A DNA stretch of 64,000 nt. Source: Prostheceraeus crozeri (Eukaryota; Platyhelminthes; Polycladida; Euryleptidae). The notes under the pieces are model-generated. The model had not been told where the DNA came from, ran no database searches, and was given only the letters and a program-made list of their open reading frames with translations. The translations under genes and the position numbers were made by a program. The DNA is taken from contig CAJQUW010005782.1 of the NCBI GenBank assembly GCA_907163375.1, positions 1-64,000 on the forward strand, read 5' to 3'. Positions 9,691 through 21,408 of the stretch are shown here, one piece after another. The first letter of the stretch is position 1, and the number at the start of each line of letters is the position of its first letter.

Positions 9691-10927
9691 ATGGATCTGA
9701 TGGAATACATGGACTACATGGATGGTGAAGGAGACACTAATCATGGTACTCCTTCCTTGATGCGATTGAAGCCCATCGATCCGCTATTACAGTACACGGA
9801 CGAGGAGTTTCGAGATCGCTTCAGAATGGGCAAAGCTTGCGACATCAAGCTACACGATCTGTTGCGTGATTCCACAGAGGCCTCAAGAGCAGGCAATTAT
9901 TTACTCTCTCCTATGTTGCAAATTTTGGTAGCACTCCGATTCTATGCTGATGGCAGTTTCTTACGTTCAGTTGGGGATATATTTCACATCAGCGATTCAA
10001 GCGTCAGCCGCATTGTTCACCGAGTCTCAAAGCATGTAGCCGACCTCAGAAGTGAATACATAAAATTTCCTTCACTCGATCAAGCGTTTCTTGATATGAA
10101 GAAAGGCTTCTATGACATTGCACATTTCCCCGGTAAGTTTATCTTTATTGTTTATTGTACTTACATGCATGTATTGATTATATTGAATACATGTATATCA
10201 CAACTGTCCTATGTGCCTGATATGTATCTAGCCTAATTGTGTTCTCATGATGAGGGCCAACAAACTTGCCGATAAAAAATGATAAATGTTTCAACCAAGA
10301 AGCATAAGCTTTTCCGCATCATGCCTCTTTAAATGCAATCAAAATTTTCTCTTATCAATCTGTCATGATGAAAAAAAATCGCACTCACCCAAACCTGCAA
10401 TTTGGTCAGCCAAGGGCCTAACTAAAGTTCTTATAATAATTGTGTATTGCTTTTGTCTTTCAGGAGTGGTGGGATGCATTGATGGAACACACATCGCAAT
10501 TATTATGCCTGCCTCACAAGATTATGAGGAGTATCGCTGCCGCAAAGGCTATTTTTCGATAAACGTGCAGGCTGTTAACACTCACGATTTGTAATTTTCA
10601 AATCTGGTGGTGCGATGGAAGGGTGCAACCCATGACTCGAGAATATGGCATAATTGCTCGTTGAATAGCAAATTCGAATCTGATTCGATAAATGGATATC
10701 TTCTTGGCGATAATGAATATGCCTGTACGCCTTATGTGCTGACTCCCTTGTTGAGACCATCTACACCAGCCGAACTTCGATATAACAGAGCACATATATC
10801 GACAAGAAATAGTGTCGAAAGATTATTTGGAGTTTGGGAGAGTCGATTCCAATGTCTGAGGAATACTCTTAGATATCGTCCATTGAGATGCTGTCGCATA
10901 ATTATTGCAACAGCCGTTTTAGCATAA
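9691..10927 (+). pseudogene. PIF/Harbinger (HARBI1-like) transposase, two exons, one nonsense codon
   Basis: It is a DDE nuclease that would excise and insert the element. Exon 1 is 9691-10132, the intron 10133-10463 (GTAAGT...TTTCAG), and exon 2 10464-10927; splicing gives the uninterrupted FPGVVGCIDGTH block, the first catalytic Asp. Then follow YLLGDNEYACTPY (second Asp) and NSVERLFGVWESRF (catalytic Glu). The N-terminal half has the helix-turn-helix region LRSVGDIFHISDSSVSRIV. One TAA at 10592-10594 interrupts the frame just after the first Asp; the frame continues open after it. The reconstructed length (about 300 residues) is slightly short of the usual 330-400. A single recent nonsense change is the only lesion seen. 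Confidence 0.88.
10133..10463 (+). other. Intron of the Harbinger transposase
   Basis: 331 bp with a GTAAGT donor and a pyrimidine-rich TTTGTCTTTCAG acceptor; removal restores the conserved protein block exactly. Confidence 0.8.
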
Positions 10928-11304
10928 TTTTGTCAAACAAAATGGCAAAGAAGATATGGAAGAGATCAACCAGACATTTGGTGATCAGGCCAACCATAAA
11001 AATGAAGTTGTTGCAGAAAGTGTTTCATCCAACAGACGCCAATTCGTCATCGAAACACACTTTTCTCATTAATCTGTTTTTACATGCCTCAAGCTGTAAT
11101 ATTTAATTGTATCGAAATAGAATGTTTAGGCAGAAGTTATTTTCTCGAGCAAAACAAAAAATTCTTTAAAAAGTTGATTTTCGAGCCATCCCACAAAATT
11201 CCTCACTCTCCCACAAATCCACGGATGCGCAAACACAGGCCTGATGCATGGAAATATCTTCATTAAAACTAGACTTGTGTCAATCAAAAACTTCTTATCA
11301 GTTG

Positions 11305-12026
11305 TCAAAACAAAATTGTGACAGAACAATGCGAGTTCCTGGACAATTCAACAAAAAGTGATGAATTCTTTTCGTGCTTTTCACGCAAATACTTCATCTT
11401 TGCTTGATGAAATTCTTCAGCAAGCTCACTAGCTGATCTCTTCTTTGAGCATCTGGCCCTCTTCTCCATTACTTCACTTGCATCGTCATCTGCAGTTAGA
11501 AGAAAATTTCATTCACACATGAATCTATTCATGCAACAGTGCGAATATCCGTTACCTGATTCGAAGTGGTCATCATCGTTGACGCCAACTAAGGGGACCT
11601 GCTGGCTAAGGATGACTCGCACACCTTCATTCTTCGGATCAGACTCAACCTTGAGTGACCCACCACCAGTCTTGAATCTCTCTGTCCTTTCTGCTGCCAT
11701 TTCCGATTTCGCTATTCTCTTCAAATTGTTCCATAGATTCTAAAAAGAGTGAAAAAGAGACTTTGTAGAAAAACACAAAGGTTCTATCAATTGCGCCAAT
11801 AGAATGCGAAGTAATGTATGTGCGGACAACATGTGAATTGCGAAGAACTCACCTTTAGTTGACTCTCACTTCTTGGACGGTTGTTTTCATCGGCATTGTA
11901 GGCAGAAGTAATTGTCTCCCACGCCTTTCGTTTCTCATTTTCCACTGATGGAGCCTTTCTTTTATTTTCTAATACACTGCATTTCGTGTATTTCATCCTT
12001 GCTTCTTCTTGCAAACTGCGATACAT
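11305..12026 (-). CDS. Myb/SANT-like DNA-binding protein of the Harbinger element, three exons, intact
   Basis: The second protein of PIF/Harbinger elements binds subterminal DNA and brings the transposase to the nucleus. Exons are 12026-11853, 11739-11556 and 11489-11305, with introns 11852-11740 and 11555-11490, all GT-AG and phase-consistent, giving 180 aa. The N-terminal part has the Myb/SANT-like trihelix, with KRKAWETITSAYNAD and, after the first splice, NLWNNLKRIAKSEMA. An acidic and polar middle follows, then a C-terminal helix (ELAEEFHQAKMKYLREKHEK) typical of these proteins. Unlike the transposase it has no break. A domesticated NAIF1-like gene is the alternative, but its place between the element's repeats argues for the transposon protein. 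Confidence 0.82.
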
Positions 12027-12169
12027 GATTGATTCCTATGACTGTGTTCGGCTGAGCGATACATGTACACATAGCGCAAGGCTCAACGCAATTTTCACGT
12101 CATCTCACGAGCGGACTTCTGATTGGTAGCTTGCATAGCAACGCCATCGTCTGTAGACTTTTGATCAGG

Positions 12170-12305
12170 AGCTTGTGGTTGATCAACACCTGCTGGTAAA
12201 CTAGAAGCTGATAGTTAATCATCACATCAGCAAGCCCGATTGAGAGCTGTTGATCAAATTCAGCATACAGCTGATCGTAACAAGCAGCTCCGTAATCAAC
12301 AGATC
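12170..12305. repeat. Right subterminal GATCAACAGCT array of the Harbinger element
   Basis: Copies include GATCAACACCTGC near 12182, AGCTGTTGATC at 12245 (inverted) and AATCAACAGATC at 12291, mirroring the left array. Confidence 0.55.
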
Positions 12306-12560
12306 AGCAAGACCCCGTTACGACCTGTTCAGCAATTGACCTGCATATTGAATTCACCGAAACAAGGAGACTTGCTTAATCTTTGCGCTATCATAGAAAA
12401 CATGGAAATCATACTTTCACCGAAAACTTCAATCTACTTCCCATTGGTTTGGCATGCCATTTTCTTTGATCCTGACTGACAAGAGGATGAACCAGGTAGA
12501 ACTCGGCAGACTTGCACATTTGTGGTAGTCAAAGAGTGCACAACATTTTGTGAAAGTCCC

Positions 12561-14039
12561 CTTTTGACCAGGTTCTCTGCAGAATTTCGTTGAAGCTGTC
12601 GGACTAATATTTTGACCGCTTTTGGTCAGTCCCTTCCGATCCACTTAGTGACAGTTTACACGCAGTAGATGAATTCATTGATGATTAATCAGCAAATAAT
12701 TCGGTCAAGTTTTACCACTGTTCGTTATCCATTGAAAACGCTAATAAATTGAGGTTAATTAGACACGAGTATTAAGTCAAATATCAGATAGCTATTTGCA
12801 ATCTTTAAAATACAGTGCGTCTGCATCATGGAAAGCAATGTGAACGTCTCAATGCTGAATAATTTGAAGAAGTATTTCACAGGTTCTATTTCACAAAATA
12901 CAAGGTAAACGAACGACAACTTCCAATTCTATTGAAATCTGATAATCGAGGAGAGATAACGACAGCATTAGCAGCATTAACAGTTTTATTTGTGTTTTAG
13001 TAAGGAAAAATGCATCATTGAAGTTATCAGCGCAATAAAAAACGTCATCTCTTTCCCGTTCGTCAAAAATTGGGTGATCTAAATGATTTGCGGCGCATAG
13101 ACTGCTAACTACATGCTAAAGCAGTGTGAATAACAACAAATAGGAAATTTGAATCCTACATCATTGTGCATGAAATCAAAATTAGCATTTCGTCAAGTTA
13201 GCACTTGCACATGCTTTGTTGCCAGAGTTCTCCCATGCACATTAAAACACAAAGAGGCCATTAAATGCTATCATTAGACCGCAACATAAACTTGATTGCC
13301 ATCTCTGAATGGTTGCAAATGTATGTACTCCAAAATGTTGTCTTCTTTCTCTTGCAAGGATAATATTCTCTAACGCTTTGACAGCGATAGATGTAAAGAC
13401 GCAGCGTACCTTCAGCGTACAGTGTCGCTGGGTTTGTGATAATCATCATAGATGTCACAAATTCAGACCAAATGAACGCTGTGAAATTAGACCGATGTCT
13501 TCGTGTTCTTTAGCTCCAATCTAAAGTGCTGACTGCAGAAGTATATCAGAAAACCGCTATTACTAAATTTCACCCGCGGAAAAAGACAGGCAGGTGCAGA
13601 CTCAATAAAGTCTCCTAGAAGCCACAAGCCTCGATTTTTCAGTACTGTAATTTCAGCTTAAAGAGGGAAGGTGAATAACACGGAAGCTAAGAGACAACTT
13701 CCAAACATTGCAACAGTTTTTCTCCTGGAAATTCTGTGCTATCTTGCACTGTCCGCCCGGAAACTGAGACCAGGGCAATGAAAAGAGTAATACCGGTCGT
13801 CTCTTCTGCTTGTCTAGAAAGAAAGCATCGTAACATGTAATGCCTAATGAAATGGCACAATCTGCTGACAGAAATGACATTGTTATGGAACAACGAGCAG
13901 CTAGTTCAACATTGAAAACGCTAAATTGTGCGAAGTTTCACTACTAGGCCTGTGTTATAGTGACTGATAGTAGCGAGACACAAAACAGAGAGACGCAGAC
14001 GATATCAAGTTCTCCAGGGAAGTTTGTGAAAGTTTCATC
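12561..14039. other. Non-coding stretch
   Basis: I see no conserved protein, RNA or element. Short open frames at 13260-13530 and 13650-13890 lack motifs and overlap each other on both strands. Confidence 0.4.
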
Positions 14040-14290
14040 GTGCGCCTGGCATCTTTTTAATAATGATCGGAAGGGCCAACTCAACCGATAAAGCTTGTGT
14101 ACAATGATCTGAATTCTTCGAATCTAAAGGAATCGCGGCGATCGGAGCATTTTGAAGGAATTCACAGAAATCCGCAAGCGATGAACGACTATTTTTCTCT
14201 TCTTTGAAAAAGGTATTAAGGATTTCTTTATCCCCACTTTTCAAATTCCTGCATGTGCCATAGTTTTGAATCAGCGTGCACTTCTAGTAA
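14040..14290 (+). repeat. Dispersed repeat, copy A (pair with 62265-62500)
   Basis: It shares long blocks in the same order and orientation with 62265-62500: TTTAATAATGATCGGAAGGG, AATGATCTGAATTCTTCGAA, ATCCGCAAGCGA and CACTTCTAG. No coding potential or terminal inverted repeat is seen. It is probably a SINE- or MITE-like interspersed family. Confidence 0.65.
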
Positions 14291-14615
14291 AGTGACAAGC
14301 TCAAGCAGTCTAACTTTGTGGAACGCCAGCACGTTGCGATCGCAACTCGCCTGACCACCATTCGAACATAAGTAAGCTAATTCTATAAAAGGCTATACAA
14401 GTAACCTATCCACTCAGTCAGACAAACTTTACGAAAGAGGCGCTCATGTGCGATTGATAAGAAAACAGCATCAGGGACGTAGGAGGAATTTCAACTGGGT
14501 AGGATCGGAGGACCTAATAGACTTCAGTGCCGATGCCGAGCATCAGGGGGAGGGTTTCCCCCTGGAATTCTGTATACTAGCACCTAGACATTAGCAAACT
14601 ATGTTCCTGATATAC

Positions 14616-16169
14616 TACAGTTGCAACCAGTCTGGTTTTGCTCGACTCAACCCAACCGAGAATGGTTTGGAAATCTTAACGCAACCGGCCGGTCGACCAG
14701 TTGACCCGCAATTTTCTAATGTCATGTTTTTATTCAATTACAGATGCATGAAACACGCTTGAACCCTGTTCTGACGAATCCTCCATGAGAATTCTCATCT
14801 CGAAGTAAATTAGGAGTAGAATTCATTGTATCCTGAAAACATATTTGATATAGGCTATTCATTATTCAATACATAATTATATTAGGCCTTTCAGCTTTTT
14901 AACAATCTAACTGCTAACTGTACTATCAAACTTATGTACAGAGACTTACTAATTTTGTTTAAGGACATTTGAACTTCTTCTCTTACATAGTTCCTATATA
15001 TTGAAGTTTGAACTTGCTCAATGAAAATCATCTCTTCAATCTATGAATTAAATCTTATAAAGAAATAATTTAAATGTAGACCTAGCAGTTGCACATATGG
15101 AACCTGCGATTGCTTTTTCTTCATAATGCTTGATATAGCCGCCATGTATTTATCAAATGTTACAAAAGTTTGTTCATATAGGAATGAGTTATAATTACAA
15201 CTCTAATTCATAGGAGTTCTATGAATGAATATGAAAGCTGATTGATCACGGGAGATACAATGTACTATCCATGTTAACTACCAAAAAATTAACATGAGCT
15301 TCTGGAAGCACAGATAAAATTTCAACACTGCTTTCAGGTAATAAAGATCAATCTGAAGTAGCACTGCATTGGATTTCCGTACAAGTCGCTGAAGTTAGCA
15401 CCAACGTTAGCACCAACTTTTTTCAAACATTTTGCTCAAAGACGAAAACCAGCTCACTTTTGTAAAACAATGCGAAAAATTTGCCTCTGACATCAAAAAC
15501 GCCGTTTGACAACCATAATATGACAAAAAAGTATATTTTATGTCAAAAAATGCAAAAAAAGTAGGTACTAACGTTGGTGCTAACTTCAGCGACTTTTTCC
15601 GTACTAACAGCAGCAGACGTCGTGACTGATGGGATAACAAGACAAGAGTTTTGTTGTATATTATGGTCTGCCATAAGGCTAAACACATAACCTACGGGCA
15701 CGAGTCCCCCCACTATATGTGGGCTATAATCATCGGAGCCATCTACATGCAAATTTGACACTTGATGTCACAAGCATAGCAAGATCGACTAACTACATCG
15801 ACTTTAAATGATTGGTCTATTTTTCTTATAACATGAAACATTGTGGACTGAAAATAAAGATACTCATAAGGTCTGCTAGGCACAACTCAATTTCCGTGGC
15901 AAGATCAATTCACTATGTGTTCAGTACTGTAGATACAGCAGTATACTCGGCTGCAACCATGAATAGGTTTACACCTTGAAGTCTTGTGCGAACTACCTTT
16001 GAACAAATCTTTATTTGTTCTTCTTGTGTTTAACCATTTTTCAAGAATTTTGAAGTTTCTTGGATGATCCTAGACCAAGTTTTTCAACCGAATCTAGTCT
16101 ACCAGCTGACAAAACTGCAACCCAACCGGTAACCAGCACCGATCAACCGGCAACCGGTTACAATCCCTG
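14616..16169. mobile_element. Possible hAT-like element, decayed
   Basis: The left end is TACAGTTGCAACCAGTCTGG followed by CCAACCGAGAA/AACCGGCCGG words. The right end, in reverse complement, begins CAGGGATTGTAACCGGTTGC with repeated AACCGGTT words. Flanking octamers TGATATAC (14608-14615) and TGATATAT (16170-16177) differ at one base, as an old 8 bp duplication would. No transposase is visible inside. The left end lacks the clean CAGGG start, so the boundary is uncertain. Confidence 0.35.
15383..15595. mobile_element. 213 bp MITE with perfect 9 bp target-site duplication
   Basis: It starts AAGTCGCTGAAG and ends in the exact complement. The terminal inverted repeats run about 41 bp with two mismatches (AAGTCGCTGAAGTTAGCACC opens both). 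The flanks carry an exact 9 bp duplication TTTCCGTAC at 15374-15382 and 15596-15604. Length, absence of a gene and 8-9 bp duplication fit a non-autonomous Merlin- or Mutator-type element. It is nested in the putative hAT-like element. Confidence 0.85.
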
Positions 16170-16177
16170 TGATATAT

Positions 16178-16799
16178 TACGGTTAGACAACTCTTTTAAT
16201 GTTTAGTAGCAAATTATCACTTGTAATATTTGTATTTGTATTTGAATAAGGCTCCGGACTGAGTCATCAAATTACATAGAAACATGAAAAGTCAAAAGTC
16301 ATTCACGAAAGAAGAAATCTCGAAGAACAGATCATCGAATTTAGCGCTTGAAGTCTTTCAACGAGGCTGAGTTAACTGCTGAAGGTGGTACTGAGTTCCA
16401 ATGGGAAATCACACGTACTGAGAAAAAGTTGTGCCGTAACAGAAGGCGAGCAGGACCTTGCAACAGTTTTCTATTGCACGAGCGAGTTTGTGTAAGCTCA
16501 GATATTGTGAAAAGTAATCAGGATCAAAGTTGCAATAACCACTTAATAATTTAGAAACAAAAATCAAATCTGCACACAGTGTTTTCCGCAAAGAGAAGGC
16601 AATATTAGACTGTCTAGACGATAACGATAACACTTGTTTGGATGACATGAATATCAAACTTGAAAATCATTATTATTTTATTACACCCATAAGTGCATAG
16701 AGCACCAAAGCAAAGCAAATTTGCAACAAGTAGGCTTACAAAGTAATATCAACTATTGGTTAATGAATACAGTTAGGCCTACTGAGAAAGTGCCAAAGT
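16178..16799. other. Non-coding stretch
   Basis: A 68-codon plus-strand frame at 16348-16554 has no recognisable motif and I do not support it as a gene. Confidence 0.35.
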
Positions 16800-17483
16800 T
16801 CGTTTTTCAGTAAAGAAAATTATGCAAGTTCTTTCTGTAGTTCGGTAGGAATGTAGATTTCACAATGTCAGGGGGTAGGGAATCCCAGTCGTCAATGACA
16901 CCCCAGGAGAAATATTTAAATGAATCCTTAATGAAGGGTTTTAAAAAATCTTGAAGTCATGGTCACGAGTCCTTGAAGTCAAAGGGTTGAAAAGTTTTGC
17001 TGGATCACATGGGATGTGCAATTATGAACACGGCTATTAAGTCACAGGGCACAACGCCGATTTTCGAGCGGTGGAATACCAAGGATTCGAAGGCGGTCTT
17101 CGCAAGGCTGCCCGATAAGTGCATCACACATCGAGTAAAGCGCCATTGGACCCTTTCGATCAAAGTAATGTTTTGTGCAGCAAGGGGATTTTGCACACAC
17201 GTTGCGCACTCCAGGTGGGGACGAGCAAATACAGGCGAAGATGAACATCAGGATCATTGGATGCAAAAGTTCGCGGAATAACGGAAAGTACCATGTTAGC
17301 TCTCTGGGTACACATAAGGGCATGTTTGTGAGCTTTAAAGGTCGTTCGGGATGACTGCACTAAGATCTTCCGAGGAGGCGAAATCGTTGAGGGGCTGGTT
17401 ATTGAGTAGGCTACTACGTAAGCATTGGAGGGATTACGATGGCCGAAGAAGATAACGCGGGATTTGGAAGGATTCAAACGCAA
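16800..17483 (-). pseudogene. CR1-like non-LTR retrotransposon, 3' end of the reverse transcriptase ORF
   Basis: Read on the minus strand it shows, in order, blocks from the thumb and C-terminal region of LINE reverse transcriptases: RLNPSKSRVIFFGHRNPSNA, KRANMVLSVIPRTF-like sequence, LLIERVQWRFTRCVMHLSGS, then PCDLIAVFII and RDHDFK, ending with a WNxLP-like block. At least three frame changes and several stops break it. The palm with the FADD box is absent, as expected for a 5'-truncated LINE insertion. Assignment to CR1/L2/Jockey superfamily is from the block pattern; a finer clade is not possible. Confidence 0.7.
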
Positions 17484-17721
17484 TTGTCCAGGTCAGCCTG
17501 CAGTAACCGGACCGCCTCTTGAGGGTTGCCACTCTTGCATGTATTTAGTAATGCATGCAATATGTACTTATGTCACGTCTGAAAATTTAGTTTATGCAAC
17601 TATAAAAACGTTTAATAGGATAACAATAGTTAAAACGAAACAGAACTTTATGAAACATAGTCATTTTCCAAGCAAACACAATAGTAAAATGATATTGAGA
17701 GAAAATGCCTTAGCCAATTGT

Positions 17722-17985
17722 CATGATGAATTTTCAGGATTTTGGAAAGCCAAGGAGAAGTTATTAACTTTTAAATTATTCTTTGTCCATATACCGAGTG
17801 GCCCAGAAGTCTTCGGTTCGGAAGGATTGTGAAAATGATGAGCCAGGCCGAAGACTTCTTTCTGGGCCACTCTGTATTTCAGCTATTCACGTGCCATAAA
17901 CGAAATATACAGATGAAAAAATAATTAAAAAGTTAACAACTTCTACTTAGCTTTCCCAAATCCTGAAAATAAAAATGATATTCAT
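17722..17985. repeat. Foldback (inverted) repeat of about 260 bp
   Basis: The core 17790-17870 is a strong palindrome: GAGTGGCCCAGAA and GTCTTCGG return as CCGAAGACTTC and CTGGGCCACTC. The pairing extends outward through a GGAAAGC...AAGTTATTAAC block and its complement to TTTTCAGGATT. It is probably a foldback MITE; no target duplication was identified. Confidence 0.6.
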
Positions 17986-18247
17986 AAAACTATAACAAAA
18001 GCATAGAAAACAAAATGTCAAGTATATGCCAGTTCTCAAACATTATTTCAGGATCGTTACTGATACAGTATGCATGATTCTGTTAATTCGATTTATCAGA
18101 TCAGCATCATCCGTTACTTATGCTAACAAAAATCTCATAAGATGTGAAAGAGTTCTCGCATTTGACTCAATCATTAGAAACTGGGAAATAGAGAAATTGA
18201 CCTTCATAGAAATTTATTCAAATGAATTTTGGACTTTAAGAATATAG

Positions 18248-18352
18248 GAATTATAGCTACCTGTCGACGGCATAAATTGGATGATATCCGAGGGCGCGCA
18301 CTGCACGAGGATGTCTTCGAATTTATGCCCAACGACAAATAGCTATAATTTC
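18248..18352. repeat. Inverted repeat of about 105 bp
   Basis: Arms 18248-18290 and 18310-18352 start GGAATTATAGCTA and pair with several mismatches, with a GC-rich centre (GAGGGCGCGCACTGCACGAGG). It is probably a short MITE. A related hairpin (CGAGGGCATC...GACATCCTCG) sits at 22389-22436. Confidence 0.5.
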
Positions 18353-18853
18353 TAATCATGCCTGAACTATCATGGATTAGAAAACTTCTGACGTGGTGCA
18401 TCGATATCAATAAACGAGTAATACCATTGAAATGATCATGTTTAAGATAAATCACACTAAACCAAAAAATGAATGTCGCACTTTGAATTACATTTTCTTT
18501 TAAAAAAATTACATTTTCGCATAAATTTTTTTTTTAAATCATATTTTGCACCTACTAAAAATTAGCTAGTCATAAGCGTGTTTTCTTTTTTAATTTTGTT
18601 GCCTTGACGCACTTTGCTACGTTGAATTTTGTTGATGACATGTGACATAATTATGTGACAACTTAATATCATTTCTATGCAGCCTTATTCAATGCAAAAC
18701 AAAGTGCAATCCACGATGGCTATCTGTGAATACGCAGCTTTGCTCATAGCATAGAAATTAAGAATACCATAGAAAGTGTACTATTATCTACTTCTATGGC
18801 TCATTTTGAGGGCAACAATATAGGACATTTGAGTTGTTGTTTAACCCATTTTC

Positions 18854-18877
18854 GCCCAATGTTCCCATTGGGAACAT
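18854..18877. repeat. piggyBac subterminal palindrome, copy 1
   Basis: GCCCAATGTTCCC followed by its complement half TTGGGAACAT. Copies 2 and 3 lie at 19197-19220 and 21612-21634. Such internal repeats near piggyBac ends are bound during transposition; that function here is inferred. Confidence 0.6.
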
Positions 18878-19704
18878 TTGCTTCAAAACGTAATTAAAAT
18901 CTTCACTTAGCTTTTATACTGGAATTTTCTTCCTATACAACTTGTTCAACTTGCTTGAAAACGATTACAAGCATCTACGAACATATTCAGGTCCGTTAAG
19001 GTAGATAAAATAACCGATTTTCACTTCTGCATTTTTCAAGTTAGATAGCAGCTAGAACCCGAATATTTATTGATTTACTGTTGATAGACAGTTATTTTTT
19101 CTTCGCTTGATATTGTCAGTCACTCAATTAAAATTGTAGACATCTAACTTGCATTTCAGTTGAAACCAGCAATATCTACACGAAGAAATTATTTTGATGT
19201 TCCCAAAGGGAACATTGGGCATTACCATTATTTTTGGATGTCAGATTTGAACCTTTCTAACATTTGAAGCAGACGTTCCATTGACCTTTTCTATGATTAT
19301 GTTACAATTTAGAGCACAAGTAGCGTTTTACTTTTCATAAATTGCCAACATAATTAAATTTATTCTGCTGACAAAAATAAGATAGCGCTCATATCTCTTG
19401 ATTTGATCTCATTTAATCTTGATCTAATTTGCGTCCTTTGAAGACTATTGGACTATGAGTCATTGAATGATTAGAAACTCGTCTATCTATGGCTGTGCAG
19501 CTTTTGAAAACAACTTATTTGTACTGGATATCAGACAATTCACATACATTGAAAGAATCACCTTCGATAAGTTTGTACTGATCATAGACATTTCAGGATT
19601 CAAATTTTCAGTCGAGCTAGCAGGCTTCACATTTACCTTTCTTTGTATTTGAGCTGTCATATTTCCCGCGTCGTGATTTTGTTATTGTGTTTCGTGGCAC
19701 CATA

Positions 19705-21408
19705 ATGACAAGACGTAAATTTATGAAGCTAGACGACGCTGTTCAAGCCATTCTCGAACAAAGCGACGATGAATATGAAACTATTGTGGCCTTACCTCCA
19801 GAAGTTAATGGTAATGGTGATGCTCCTGACGAAGAAGTTGAAGCTGAAGATCAATTACCAAAAGACGTGTCATCAACTCTGGAAATTGCAAGGTCATCAG
19901 AATCTCGTCGCATAAAGTCAACAAAATCCGAATATCGAAAGAAATATTGGCCGAAAAGAAATTGGAAGAATGGTGATAGTGAACTGCAGGATATTTCGCT
20001 AGGTGTCCCGATACCTCATCTTTCCAACCAATATCCTGTATTATCCAACAAAAGTGCCATCGAAATTTACAAATTATTCTTCGACTCACAAGTGGAAAAG
20101 CTATTTATTGAAAGCACGAACATTTATGCCAGAGAAGTGAAAAACTTTCATTCTTTTGAGCTAACACCGACAAAACTGTGGAGTTTTTTGACGATCATAA
20201 CGATATCTGCATACAACCAACGACCACAGTCACGTCTGTACTGGAGTAAAGATGACGATGTGAACTGTCCTCTTATTTCACAGCTGATGTCTCGCAACGA
20301 ATTTGAGCAAGTAAAGTCTTTTCTTCATGTTGTGGATAACAATGATCTTTGTTTGACTGATAGGTGGGCCAAACTGCGACCTCTGATTGATCTTGTCAAT
20401 GAGAAACTGAAACAGTTCGGTATAAACTCTAAATATCTTTCCATCGACGAGCAGATCGTTCCTTATTTTGGTCACCATAGATGCAAAATGTATCATAAAG
20501 AGAAACCCATACGGTTTGGATTTCAAAACTGGGTGTTGGCGGCGGATGATGGCACTCCAATACATTTTTTCCGTATGGCGGAAAAGGTGACAATACTTCC
20601 GATGTTCTCCTTGGAACTCATGTTGTCAGAAATTGTGCGCAACATATTCCCGACCCAGAGGACCATGTTCTACTATTTGACAACTTGTTCTGTTCACTTC
20701 CTCTGTTAGAAGAGCTGAAACGTGAGTCCAGAAAAGCAATCGGAACTTTGCGAAATAACCGCATCCAAAATTGTCCGCTTCCGAGTGTAAAAGAAACAGA
20801 AAAGAAAGAGCGGGGAAATTACGTAGCATATTCAACTTAAAGATCTGTGTGTTGTGCGATACAATGATAATCGAGCGGTAACGATTGCAAGTAATTATGC
20901 GAAGTGCATGCCATTATTGCAGACAAACCGACGAGTGAAAGAACAAGCTGAGAAAATTGTTGTGGATCAACCGTCCATGATTGATACATACAATCGCCAC
21001 ATGGGCGGTGTCGATTTGCTGGATGGGTATTTGTCTAATCCTCGACCTTGTATTGGAGGCAAGAAATGGTATTGGGCTCCATTCATTAATTGCATTCGCA
21101 TGTTACAAGTAGCGGCGTTCAAAACATACATGGCACTAGGTCATCCTATCAGTCAGCTTGATTTCATGAGAATGATTGTTAATGAAGCTGTAAAAAAGTT
21201 GCCGCTGAACGCCCCAAATAGGCATGGAAAACGAAGAATGAGTGCAATTTTACCTAGAGCTAGCAATATAAATGAGCACATACCAGGTCCTGCTTTCAAA
21301 CAAGGTCGATGCATTATTTGCAGAAAAAATACGCGAAAGCAATGTCAATCATGCCAAGTGTTGCTACATGAAAATGTCATGTGTTTTGGACAATACAATC
21401 ACCGATAA
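19705..21408 (+). pseudogene. piggyBac transposase with two frameshifts
   Basis: The enzyme excises at TTAA without leaving a scar. Starting at 19705 the first frame runs through the acidic N-terminus, the LSNKSAIEIYKLFFD domain and SIDEQIVPYFG, containing the first catalytic Asp. Near 20580 the frame shifts; the next segment holds VLLFDNLFCSLPLLEEL, the second Asp. A second shift near 20838 leads to the last segment with YNRHMGGVDLLDGY (third Asp), KKWYWAPFINC and a C-terminal cysteine/histidine-rich zinc-binding region (CIICRKN...CQSC...H). All three DDD residues survive, and the reconstructed size (about 570 aa) is that of the family. The in-frame upstream ATG at 19687 is less likely to be the true start. 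Confidence 0.88.

Larger units (their letters stand above)
9090..12560. mobile_element. PIF/Harbinger DNA transposon with two divergent genes
   Basis: The two outer regions are long inverted repeats. The left arm, about 9095-9225, contains GTCTGCCTAGTTCTACGTGG and AGGCAGGATCAAAGAAAA. The right arm, about 12410-12545, contains the same words in reverse complement with scattered differences. Between them lie a DDE transposase on the plus strand and a Myb/SANT-like gene on the minus strand, converging 3' to 3': the two-gene plan of PIF/Harbinger. Both inner flanks carry arrays of a GATCAACAGCT motif. The exact outermost base and 3 bp target duplication could not be fixed. Confidence 0.85.
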
